Origin: JANXQE01 sp035651635
GTDB lineage: Bacteria > Verrucomicrobiota > Verrucomicrobiia > Limisphaerales > UBA8199
Direction of reading: 5' to 3'
Length of the DNA stretch: 27,650 nucleotides
NCBI GenBank assembly: GCA_035651635.1
Contig: DASRFK010000199.1
Coordinates: 1-27,650 of the forward strand
Shown here: positions 14,138 to 21,711 of the stretch, piece after piece
Position numbering within the stretch: the first letter of the stretch is position 1
Layout of the letters: every line of letters starts with the position of its first letter
Made by a program: the position numbers and the translations under genes
The notes under the pieces: model-generated
What the model was told of the DNA's origin: nothing
The model's input: only the letters and a program-made list of their open reading frames with translations
Database searches by the model: none

Positions 14138-14148
14138 GTAGAAATCGC

Positions 14149-14556
14149 ATGCTCTGGCAGATCAATTTTAAGTCCGGCAAGCCGGTCTATTTGCAGGTGG
14201 TGGATCAGGTCAAGGCCGCGGCGGCTTCCGGTGCCATGCAGGCCGGCGAAGCTTTGCCTTCGATCCGCCCGCTCGCGGAGGAATTGCGCGTCAATCGCAA
14301 CACAATCGCCAAAGCGTATACCGAATTGGAAAGCCAGGGCGTCATTGAGACTATTCCAGGCAAAGGGTGTTTCATCAAATCCAACAATTCTCCTCTCAAA
14401 AAGGAAGTGCGTCGCAAATTGTTGATCGAGGAAATTGACCAGGTGATCGTCCAGGCCCATCACTTGCAGGTGCCGGCAGGGGAATTCCTGAGCCTCGTGC
14501 GGGATCGCCTTGCTGAAATTGAGGAACGCCAGCGCGCTAACGACAAACAATTATGA
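14149..14556 (+). CDS. GntR-family regulator, YtrA type
   Basis: The protein has 135 residues from ATG at 14149, which places the start 12 bp after the operator; the open frame extends to 13978 but would run through the terminator and promoter. Residues about 10-78 are a GntR winged helix: PVYLQVVDQVKAA, LPSIRPLAEELRVNRNTIAKAY (recognition helix around 45-57), and the wing VIETIPGKGCFI. The C-terminal part is a short two-helix tail (KKEVRRKLLIEEIDQVIVQAHHL), which identifies the YtrA subfamily; there is no ligand-binding FCD or UTRA domain. YtrA proteins control adjacent ABC transporters, often induced by cell-envelope antibiotics. The stop overlaps the next start by 4 nt, implying coupled translation. 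Confidence 0.9.
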   Translation: MLWQINFKSGKPVYLQVVDQVKAAAASGAMQAGEALPSIRPLAEELRVNRNTIAKAYTELESQGVIETIPGKGCFIKSNNSPLKKEVRRKLLIEEIDQVIVQAHHLQVPAGEFLSLVRDRLAEIEERQRANDKQL

Positions 14557-15443
14557 GCAATGCCACCCCAGCTATCGAGCTCGTTGACTTGCACTACGCC
14601 TATGGCCGCTCCGACGCGGTCAATGGGTTTAACCTCACGGTCCAGCCCGGCTGCTGTTACGGATTGTTCGGCCGCAACGGCGCAGGCAAAACCACGACGA
14701 TGAAATGTCTGCTCAACCTTTTGCGGCCACAATCAGGCACCGTGCGGCTTTTTGGACTTAACCCTGCCAAGCAGGAGGTGGAAGTCAAACGGCGCCTGGC
14801 CTATGTGCCTGACGCCGTGGCTTTTTATCCCTGGATGAGCGTGCGCGAGACGCTCGATTACCTCGCATCGTTTCGCGCCCATTGGAATGGGCAAATCGAA
14901 GCCGAGCTGTTGCAGCGTTTTGATCTCGATCCGAACCAGCGCGCCTCAGCTCTCTCCAAAGGTCAACGCACGCAAGTGGCGCTTGTGGCGGCCATCTGTC
15001 CCGAACCGGACCTGCTGCTGCTGGATGAACCCACTTCGGGACTCGACCCCATCGTTCGGCGCGAGTTCATCGAGACGGTCATTGGCGCGTACCAGGAGGG
15101 CGGGCCCGGGGCTCGCACGATCCTGGTCTCGACGCACTTGATTAGTGAGTTTGAGGGACTGATAGACCAGTTCACGATTGTGGACCACGGCCGAGCGGTT
15201 TTGTCGCTCGACGCCGATGAAGCGCGAAGCCGTTACCAAAAAATCCACGCGCGTTTTTCCGGTGCGGCGCCGGAAATCACTCTTGCGGGGGCGCTCCGCT
15301 CACGCCGCCACGGGCGCGAACTTGAGGTGATCGCCAATGGCGGAGCGGGCGCAATCATGGACCAGTTGCGCCGGCTGTCCCCGGAATCTTTGACCTCGGA
15401 ATCCTTGACCCTGGAGGAAGTCTTCGTCGCCACTTTGAAATGA
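14553..15443 (+). CDS. ABC transporter ATP-binding protein (CcmA/YtrB-like)
   Basis: The 296-residue ATPase powers the permease encoded next. It shows Walker A GRNGAGKTT (40-48), Q-loop in the YVPDAVAFYPWMSV region, the signature LSKGQRTQ (134-141), Walker B LLLLDEP (154-160), D-loop SGLD and the switch STHL with His195. The signature has SKGQ rather than the usual SGGQ, as is common in this exporter subfamily. After residue about 215 a variable extension ends in SESLTLEEVFVATLK, typical of DrrA/CcmA-like subunits. It overlaps the gntR gene and the permease gene by 4 nt each (ATGA), so all three are made together. The exported substrate cannot be told from sequence. Confidence 0.93.
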   Translation: MSNATPAIELVDLHYAYGRSDAVNGFNLTVQPGCCYGLFGRNGAGKTTTMKCLLNLLRPQSGTVRLFGLNPAKQEVEVKRRLAYVPDAVAFYPWMSVRETLDYLASFRAHWNGQIEAELLQRFDLDPNQRASALSKGQRTQVALVAAICPEPDLLLLDEPTSGLDPIVRREFIETVIGAYQEGGPGARTILVSTHLISEFEGLIDQFTIVDHGRAVLSLDADEARSRYQKIHARFSGAAPEITLAGALRSRRHGRELEVIANGGAGAIMDQLRRLSPESLTSESLTLEEVFVATLK

Positions 15444-17380
15444 ACCTGCCCATCCGAAATCCACAAGTGGCGAAGGAACTGAGGCCCCTGTTCTGGCCCT
15501 GGCTTGGCACCGTCCTGGCCGGCGGCCTTTTGGTGCTGCGGCCCGCGATAGGGGAGAGCGTGGGGCTTGAGGGCCTTTTGATGGGAGTTGTTCTTTATGG
15601 TTTTTTTGGCGGTCTCGCCCTGCTTGCCGCGGTGAGCTTTGGCGAGGAATTCCAGGAACGGACGCTGTCGCTGCTGCTGAGCCAGCCAGTTTCCCGGCAG
15701 CAATTGTGGAACAAAAAAATGGCGCTGCTTTCGGGAGCAGTGCTGGCCGCTTTAGCAGTCGAGGCCATGTTGATTGGAGTGCTTTCCCGATCGTCCGTTG
15801 CCGGTCCCGTTCTGGACTCGCTCGGGCAGACTTTTGACAAAGAGGAGCTTTTGCTGGCCGGCGTGTTTATCGTCGCGACGGTTTGCACCGCGGGATTTTG
15901 GACCCTGGCTTCGGGGTCAATTATCGGCGGACTGGTTTTCACCGTCACGTGTGAAAGCGCGTGCGGTTTGACCGCGGCTTTGATCTATTCGGGATGTTCA
16001 AGCCCTGTCGAACCGCCGAGGGGATCCTTACAGCTGGTGGCTGCGATGGCCATGGCCGTTTACTCGATCGTCTTGCTTTGGCTCGGGCGGCGAATGTTTC
16101 TCACCCTGCAAGTGAAACCGGCTCGGTTCACATCTATGACAGCATCCTCGCCCCAGGGTTGGGAGCGAATCCCGGGGTTGCAGATTCTGGTGTGCCGCCC
16201 AGCGGCCATGCTGCCGAACTATGTCAGAAAAGAAATCCGATTGCTTAAACCCATCTGGCAACTTGCGTCTGTTTTCTTGGTCTGCTGGGTTGGCGCGGTC
16301 CTGGTCCAATGGCTATGGCCGACGCAACGGATCGCTTACGTATTCGATCTGCTCACCTTTATTTATGCCCCAATTACGTGCCTCCTGGCCGGCGCGCTTA
16401 CTTTGGGAGAAGAAAAAACACTCGGCTTGGCGGAGACGCAATTGACGCTGCCTTTTTCGATTGCCTGGCAATGGGTGCTGAAGCTCTTCACCTGCGGATC
16501 GGTTGCCGCGCTGCTCGGGCTGGGTTTGCCGCTGGCCCTGGTTCTCGTGACTGGCGGCTGGCTGAATCTGGATGGAAGCTCATTGGCTCAAGACAAGGAT
16601 AACGCCTTATTGGCCTTGGCTTGCGTTTCTGGAGTGACGTTCCTCCTGGCCTTTTGGGCGAGCGCGCATGTTGGGAACGTTGTGCGCGCCGCGATCGTGA
16701 CAATCATCGGGACCATCGTCGGTGGTGTTTGTATCGCACAGGGAATCAATTGGGGAAGCCATGGCAATGAGTTGCTTAGCCCTGTTCTGGTAGCGGTGAT
16801 GCAGCGCCTCCGTCTTTCCCCAAATCAAATGTGGCTAACCGGATCCGTTGCCGAAAGATATCTCGGCTGGGTCATGGCCGCATTAGTTGCTTTGGTGGGA
16901 CTTTATCAGGGTTATCGCGAGTTTCGACGAGCGCGGCCTGCCGTCAGCAAACTCATTCGAGATTCATTCGTGCTGGCGCTGGCAACTGTCTTCGTTTCCC
17001 TACTCTGCACTGATTTTGTGCGCAGCCTGCAGCATCTGGTGGATTCCGCTCCCTTTGGGGAGTTGAGGACGGCGCTCGAGGCGATCGCGCGAGTCGATTT
17101 AAATCACGCCGGCTCACACCGTCAAATCGTTCCCCACGAAGCGCTGCGCGGCCGAGTCTCCCCGCAGACTGAATCATGGCTTCGTGATGCGACCGTTAGT
17201 TATGAAGTGCAAAAAGATCCGCGCTTTTTTTCAGATCCGCGTTTTTCCGCGTTCGCTCGTCGCTACGGATTGAGCCCATACTCGTTCATCGCGAGAATCC
17301 AATTCAAGGACGGGTCGATCTTTGATTTCCCCGGTGGGCCCCTACCATGGCCTGGGGAACCTTTAAAGCCGGCGCGTTAA
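15440..17380 (+). CDS. ABC-2 type permease with C-terminal soluble segment
   Basis: The 646-residue integral membrane protein has about a dozen hydrophobic segments between residues 15 and 540. It appears to be built as two ABC-2 halves: the first has EFQERTLSLLLSQPVSRQQLWNKK (about 70-93), the cytoplasmic element usual in YtrC/YhaP-like permeases, and a second membrane block starts near residue 270 (LLKPIWQLASVFLVCWVGA) with GEEKTLGLAETQLTLP in its own cytoplasmic loop. The last 105 residues or so are soluble and end in FKDGSIFDFPGGPLP. A tandem arrangement would let one polypeptide supply both transmembrane halves of the transporter. It is the last gene of the gntR operon; no clear terminator follows. 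Confidence 0.85.
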   Translation: MNLPIRNPQVAKELRPLFWPWLGTVLAGGLLVLRPAIGESVGLEGLLMGVVLYGFFGGLALLAAVSFGEEFQERTLSLLLSQPVSRQQLWNKKMALLSGAVLAALAVEAMLIGVLSRSSVAGPVLDSLGQTFDKEELLLAGVFIVATVCTAGFWTLASGSIIGGLVFTVTCESACGLTAALIYSGCSSPVEPPRGSLQLVAAMAMAVYSIVLLWLGRRMFLTLQVKPARFTSMTASSPQGWERIPGLQILVCRPAAMLPNYVRKEIRLLKPIWQLASVFLVCWVGAVLVQWLWPTQRIAYVFDLLTFIYAPITCLLAGALTLGEEKTLGLAETQLTLPFSIAWQWVLKLFTCGSVAALLGLGLPLALVLVTGGWLNLDGSSLAQDKDNALLALACVSGVTFLLAFWASAHVGNVVRAAIVTIIGTIVGGVCIAQGINWGSHGNELLSPVLVAVMQRLRLSPNQMWLTGSVAERYLGWVMAALVALVGLYQGYREFRRARPAVSKLIRDSFVLALATVFVSLLCTDFVRSLQHLVDSAPFGELRTALEAIARVDLNHAGSHRQIVPHEALRGRVSPQTESWLRDATVSYEVQKDPRFFSDPRFSAFARRYGLSPYSFIARIQFKDGSIFDFPGGPLPWPGEPLKPAR

Positions 17381-17629
17381 TCGCCTCCCAACGTCCCGCA
17401 GGCGAGTTTGTGCGTTCAGGGGCCACTTCGTTTTGCATCGGTAATTGGTCCGAAGCTCGCCGGCTTGACCCCGTGATTGAACCTTCGAAGCTATCTTTGC
17501 GTCTTTGCGCCTTTGCGTGAGGCACCAGCTGCTTGGAGGACGATCACGCAAAGACGCCAAGGGTTGCTTCGGGCAGGACCATCCACTAAATGCTCTATTT
17601 CATCGCACACAGCTAAGCACAACCCGAAC
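17381..17629. repeat. Gap with CTTTGCGT tandem and inverted repeats
   Basis: Three tandem copies of CTTTGCGT/C lie at 17495-17518. CTTTGCGTGA (17511-17520) recurs inverted as TCACGCAAAG at 17544-17553, a perfect 10-bp stem with a 23-base loop. This lies between the convergent permease and icd genes and may also slow transcription from either side. No reading frame here looks real. Confidence 0.55.
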
Positions 17630-18883
17630 TCACATGTGCGCGATGATATTATCGCCGAACTGGGAGCACTTGATTTCGGTGGCGCCTTCCATTTGGCGGG
17701 CGAAATCGTAAGTCACGCGCTTGGAAGCGATGGCACCGTTAAGCCCCTGAAGGATCAAATCAGCCACTTCGGTCCAGCCCAGGTATCGGAACATCATCTC
17801 ACCACTAAGCACGACGCTGCCCGGGTTCACCCGGTCCTGGTTGGCGTATTTGGGAGCGGTGCCATGAGTCGCTTCGAAGATCGCGTGGCCGGAGACGTAA
17901 TTGATGTTGCCCCCGGGAGCGATCCCAATCCCGCCGACCTGTGCGGCCAGGGCGTCGCTGAGATAATCGCCGTTTAGATTGAGCGTAGCGATCACATCAA
18001 AGTCATCGGGACGAGTGAGGACTTGCTGAAGCGTGATATCGGCAATCGCATCCTTAACCACCATACCCTGCGGCAGCTTGCACCATGGGCCGCCGTCGAG
18101 CTCCACTGCGCCGAACTCGCGCTTGGCCAGCTCATAACCCCAGTCCCGGAAAGCGCCTTCGGTATACTTCATGATGTTACCCTTATGAACGAGGGTGAGA
18201 CTCCGGCGCTTCTGTCGAATGGCGTATTCGATGGCCGCTCGCACCAGCCGCTCGGTCCCCGGCCGGCTCACGGGCTTGATGCCGATCCCAATTTGGTCGG
18301 CGGCTTGGCCGGCAAAGCGGATCTTCTTCACCGCCGCGGGAAGTTCTTTTTGGAGGAAATCGAGAATTTTTTTGGCTTCCGGGCTGCCCGCCTGGTAATC
18401 GATGCCGGCATAAATGTCCTCGGTGTTCTCCCGAAAAATCACCATGTCGACTTTTTCGGGATGCTTGACGGGCGAAGGCACGCCCTTGAAATATTGCACT
18501 GGCCGCAGACACACATACAGGTCGAGCATCTGGCGCAGGGCCACATTGAGGGAGCGGATGCCGCCGCCCACCGGGGTCGTTAACGGGCCTTTGATCCCGA
18601 CCAGGTATTCTTTGAAAGCCTCAATCGTGTCATCCGGCAGCCAGTTATCGAATTTGTTCTTGGCGGTTTCCCCGGCATATACCTCGAACCATGATACCTT
18701 GCGTTTGCCACCGTAGGCCTTGGCCACCGCCGCGTCGAAAACGCGTTGGCTCGCGGCCCAAATATCCGGTCCCGTCCCGTCGCCGCGAATAAACGGCAAA
18801 ATCGGGTTCTCCGGCACGTTGAGTTTGCCGTTTTGAACTGAAATCTTTCCGCCGCTGGGCGGGATTACGTCTTTGTACGCCAT
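17630..18883 (-). CDS. icd: Isocitrate dehydrogenase, NADP-dependent
   Basis: The 417-residue TCA-cycle enzyme oxidises isocitrate to 2-oxoglutarate and CO2. ATG at 18883 (MAYKDVIPP) is preferred; an upstream in-frame ATG at 18949 adds 22 residues unlike the family. Substrate residues are seen in order: RSLNVALRQ (Ser111, Asn113, Arg117), Arg127, Arg151, and Tyr158 in IFRENTEDIYAGID, then the HKGNIMKYTEGAF lysine region and NLNGDYLSDALAAQVGG with the metal-binding aspartates. The coenzyme loop HGTAPKYANQDRVNPG carries the Lys-Tyr pair of NADP-specific enzymes. Length matches the E. coli type (416). Ser111 is the equivalent of the site phosphorylated by AceK in enterics; no aceK is here. Confidence 0.96.
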   Translation of the reverse strand: MAYKDVIPPSGGKISVQNGKLNVPENPILPFIRGDGTGPDIWAASQRVFDAAVAKAYGGKRKVSWFEVYAGETAKNKFDNWLPDDTIEAFKEYLVGIKGPLTTPVGGGIRSLNVALRQMLDLYVCLRPVQYFKGVPSPVKHPEKVDMVIFRENTEDIYAGIDYQAGSPEAKKILDFLQKELPAAVKKIRFAGQAADQIGIGIKPVSRPGTERLVRAAIEYAIRQKRRSLTLVHKGNIMKYTEGAFRDWGYELAKREFGAVELDGGPWCKLPQGMVVKDAIADITLQQVLTRPDDFDVIATLNLNGDYLSDALAAQVGGIGIAPGGNINYVSGHAIFEATHGTAPKYANQDRVNPGSVVLSGEMMFRYLGWTEVADLILQGLNGAIASKRVTYDFARQMEGATEIKCSQFGDNIIAHM

Positions 18884-18966
18884 GGTTAAATACGGGTTTG
18901 AAACAAACGAGCTTTGACAGATACCCGGACCAAACGGGAAAGCAAGCATAGAAGCGCGGCGTCACT

Positions 18967-19212
18967 CGTAGCGCTTCGTAGCGCAGGCGTTCTCGCCTGC
19001 TGTACCGCAGACTTTTAGTCAGACTTTTAGTCTGCAATCGCAGACCTTTAGTCTGCAATTGCGGACTTTTAGTCTACAACGTCCACCAGCAACGAAGCGC
19101 GCAACGGATCGGCCGCCCAGCCGACTGAAAGTCGGCGGTACAGCAGACTGAAAGTCTGACTGAAAGTCTGCGCTACGGCAGACTGCAAGCCTGACTGAAA
19201 GTCTGCGCTACG
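18967..19212. repeat. 246-bp inverted-repeat element made of AGACTNNNAGTCTG units
   Basis: The element is bounded by CGTAGCGC (18967-18974) and its inverse GCGCTACG (19205-19212). It includes a 7-bp hairpin (GCAGGCG-TTCT-CGCCTGC, 18983-19000). The left half has four units of the CAGACTTTTAGTCTGCAAT kind (19008-19078); the right half has five units of CAGACTGAAAGTCTG in opposite sense (19120-19207). The dxs stop codon (19208-19210) lies inside its right end. It resembles a compound REP or BIME-like element, not a CRISPR: the units are palindromic and have no unique spacers. Confidence 0.75.
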
Positions 19213-21190
19213 CGACGACGCTCTCGCGCAGGGTGGGTACGTGAGCGAATTCGGCGCGCACTTTGCCCACCGTATTCTCAACCGTCAGCCCGTATTTGGT
19301 TCGGAGATCCTCGACGCTGCTGGCGTGCTCGATGAACTGATCGGGCCAACCGACCTGGATAACGGGTGTAGTGATCCGTTTTTCGTTAAACAATTCAAGC
19401 ACCGCGCTGCCATAGCCACCGGCCAGGACGTGGTCTTCGAAGGTGACCACGACTTCAGCGGCGCGGCCGAAGAATTCGGTGGCGCCGGCATCCAGTGGCT
19501 TGACGAAACGCGGGTTGATGAGGGCCACGTCGAAACCTTCACTTTTTAACTGCTCGGCCACCTGGCGTCCGAGGCGCATCATGTTGCCCAGCGCAAACAA
19601 CGCGACCCTGCGCCCGCTGCTGTTGCGAAAGCTTTCGATGACTTCAGCCTTGCCGACTTCGATTAAGCGAGGTTGATCCTTGATCGGCACGCCTTCGGCC
19701 GGACCCCGCGGATACCGGATAAACGTCGGGTGCCGCTCGTGAGTGGCCGTGAACATCATATCCACCAGTTCATCTTCATCCTTTGGGGCCATCAGCGTGC
19801 AATTGGGGACATGCCGCAGGTACGCGATGTCGAACAAACCGTGATGCGTGGGGCCGTCCTGGGCCGAGAGCCCGGCGCGGTCCATGCAGAAAATGACGGG
19901 GAGGTCCTGGAGTGCGGCATCGTGGACAATGCAATCGTACGCCCGCTGCAGGAAGGTGGAATAAATGGCGCAAACCGGATGGTAACCCATCGTGGCCATG
20001 CCGCAGGCAAAGAGCACCGCGTGTTCCTCGGCAATCCCGACATCGTAATAACGATCTGGCATCGCTTTCTCGAGAATCTTCAGACTCGTGCCGCTGGGCA
20101 TCGCCGCAGTGATCCCGACGACGGTGTTATCTTTTTGGCACAGCCTGACCATGGTCTGGCCGAAGACATCCTGCCAATTGGGCGGCGTGCCGGGCTTGGT
20201 GGGTAAAGTGGCGCCGGTTGAAACATCGTAGGGGCCGAGCCCGTGAAACTTTTCGGGGTTCTTGAGAGCCGCCTCAAAGCCCTTGCCCTTCTTGGTCAGC
20301 ACATGAATGACAATCGGGTGGTCGCACGACTTGGCGAATTCGAGAGTATTGATGAGCAGCGGCAGGTTGTGTCCATCGATTGGCCCAAGATAACGAACGC
20401 CCATCTCTTCAAAAATCAGGCTGCTGCCATAACCGCCCCGGCCATCGGCATCCACCGTGGTGGGACTCGGATGAAGCGCAACCTCAGTCAAGGCGCTTTT
20501 GAATCCTTCTTCGGCTTTGTGGGCCAACTTGATGGCCACTTCTCCTTTTGGCAACCGGCGCAGGAAGCGCTCGAAATCCTTCGCCAGTTTGGTGTACGAG
20601 GGATGGGTGATCAGCTTGTTCAGATAAGCGGAGATCGCTCCGACGTTCTTCGCAATGCTCCACTCATTATCATTGAGAATGCCAATAAAACGCTTGGTGG
20701 TCTGCGCCACGTTATTCAGGGCTTCAAAGGAGATTCCGTTGGTCAGGGCGGCGTCGCCAAAAATCGCGATCACGTTTTCATCGCTGCCTCGCTGGTCGCG
20801 CGCGGCGCAGATGCCTAAGGCGGCCGATAAGGCCGTACCGGCGTGTGCGGCCCCATAGCAGTCGTGGTCGCTTTCTGAGCGCAAAGCAAAGCCGCTCAGC
20901 CCATTGGTTCCGCGAATCGTGCCGAAACGGTCTCGTCGACCCGTCAAAAGCTTGTGGACGTAGCACTGATGGCTGACGTCCCACACGAATTTATCTTTCG
21001 GCGTGTTGAAAACGTAATGAAGCGCGATGGTTAGTTCCACCACTCCGAGGTTGGGACCCAAATGGCCGCCGCTCCTGGACAACCCCGTAATCATCTCCTG
21101 TCGGATTTCCTCGGCCAGGATCGGCAGTTGGTCTATGGCCAATTGCTTGACTTGTGCTGGACCCTGTATCCGGTCGAGATATTGACTCAT
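19208..21190 (-). CDS. dxs: 1-deoxy-D-xylulose-5-phosphate synthase
   Basis: The 660-residue TPP enzyme condenses pyruvate and glyceraldehyde-3-phosphate, the first step of the MEP isoprenoid pathway. ATG at 21190 (MSQYLDRIQGPAQVKQL) is chosen because it overlaps the xseB stop by 4 nt; the open frame upstream lies inside xseB. Marks: GGHLGPNLGVVELTIALHYV (41-60), WDVSHQCYVHKLLTGR (70-85), the TPP/Mg site GDAALTNG with NDNEWSIA (145-181), HNLPLL (275-280), and DVGIAEEHAV (384-393) with the catalytic Glu389; transketolase central and C-terminal domains follow. Two deviations stand out: DVSHQ for the common DVGHQ, and HAG at 116-118 where HSS is usual. The C-terminus (RESVVA) is set by a repeat element. 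Confidence 0.93.
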   Translation of the reverse strand: MSQYLDRIQGPAQVKQLAIDQLPILAEEIRQEMITGLSRSGGHLGPNLGVVELTIALHYVFNTPKDKFVWDVSHQCYVHKLLTGRRDRFGTIRGTNGLSGFALRSESDHDCYGAAHAGTALSAALGICAARDQRGSDENVIAIFGDAALTNGISFEALNNVAQTTKRFIGILNDNEWSIAKNVGAISAYLNKLITHPSYTKLAKDFERFLRRLPKGEVAIKLAHKAEEGFKSALTEVALHPSPTTVDADGRGGYGSSLIFEEMGVRYLGPIDGHNLPLLINTLEFAKSCDHPIVIHVLTKKGKGFEAALKNPEKFHGLGPYDVSTGATLPTKPGTPPNWQDVFGQTMVRLCQKDNTVVGITAAMPSGTSLKILEKAMPDRYYDVGIAEEHAVLFACGMATMGYHPVCAIYSTFLQRAYDCIVHDAALQDLPVIFCMDRAGLSAQDGPTHHGLFDIAYLRHVPNCTLMAPKDEDELVDMMFTATHERHPTFIRYPRGPAEGVPIKDQPRLIEVGKAEVIESFRNSSGRRVALFALGNMMRLGRQVAEQLKSEGFDVALINPRFVKPLDAGATEFFGRAAEVVVTFEDHVLAGGYGSAVLELFNEKRITTPVIQVGWPDQFIEHASSVEDLRTKYGLTVENTVGKVRAEFAHVPTLRESVVA

Positions 21191-21471
21191 AGCTTCTCCG
21201 AATCTTCCGCCACGAAGGGTTTCAGCTTCATTTCTCCTGCGGCGTTCCTTTCCAATTGTTGAATTTTGATTTCCGCTTCCGAGAGTTTTTCCTGACAAAT
21301 CCTGGCAAGCTGGGTGCCTTGCTCGTACTTGGTGAGCAAGCTCTCCAGCGGCAAATCTTCCGATTCCATTGCTTCAACAATGGCCTCAAGCTTTTTCAAA
21401 GCTTGTTCGAACGGCAGATTTTCGGCTTTGGCAGGCTCTGGTTGGCCTGCGTCTTTTGAAGGGCTCGCCAC
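21187..21471 (-). CDS. xseB: Exodeoxyribonuclease VII small subunit
   Basis: The 94-residue helical protein matches XseB, which binds XseA to form the single-strand-specific exonuclease VII. Core family pattern: LPFEQALKKLEAIVEAMESEDLPLESLLTKYEQG (from about residue 19), followed by the second helix with LARICQEKLSEAEIKIQQLE. The first 18 residues are a disordered Pro/Ala/Lys leader, and the last 15 an acidic tail, making it slightly longer than the usual 75-85. Its TGA overlaps the dxs ATG, so both are translated together; the xseB-dxs order is common in bacteria. xseA is not in the window. Confidence 0.9.
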   Translation of the reverse strand: MASPSKDAGQPEPAKAENLPFEQALKKLEAIVEAMESEDLPLESLLTKYEQGTQLARICQEKLSEAEIKIQQLERNAAGEMKLKPFVAEDSEKL

Positions 21472-21711
21472 GGGCCGACACTAGGATAAAAGTTCGGGCG
21501 CGTCTAGTCCTAGATACTGGGATCGAATTGGAGAGCGGATATAAAATGTTGCAAATCCGCTGCTTGCGAACAGGTTGCCAGGTCGTCCAGCTGGCCTCGG
21601 GCCTGGCCGCTTAATCCGAAAAATCGCTCAACTGCTTGGCAGGTTGCTGGTTTTTGGCCTTTTTGGCCTTGGCAACTTGATTGGGAGTTCCTGACGCGTT
21701 AAACCATTCGC
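21472..21711. other. Divergent intergenic region between xseB and the APC permease
   Basis: No credible gene. An inverted pair GCGGAT (21534-21539) and ATCCGC (21554-21559) flanks an AT-rich centre (ATAAAATGTTGCAA), the best candidate for a regulatory site here. TTTTTGGCC is repeated at about 21651-21668. Promoters for both directions should be present, but no hexamer pair is convincing. Confidence 0.35.

Noticed and set aside
18967..19212. CRISPR array
   Set aside because: The units are short self-complementary words in both orientations, without regular unique spacers, and no cas genes are nearby.
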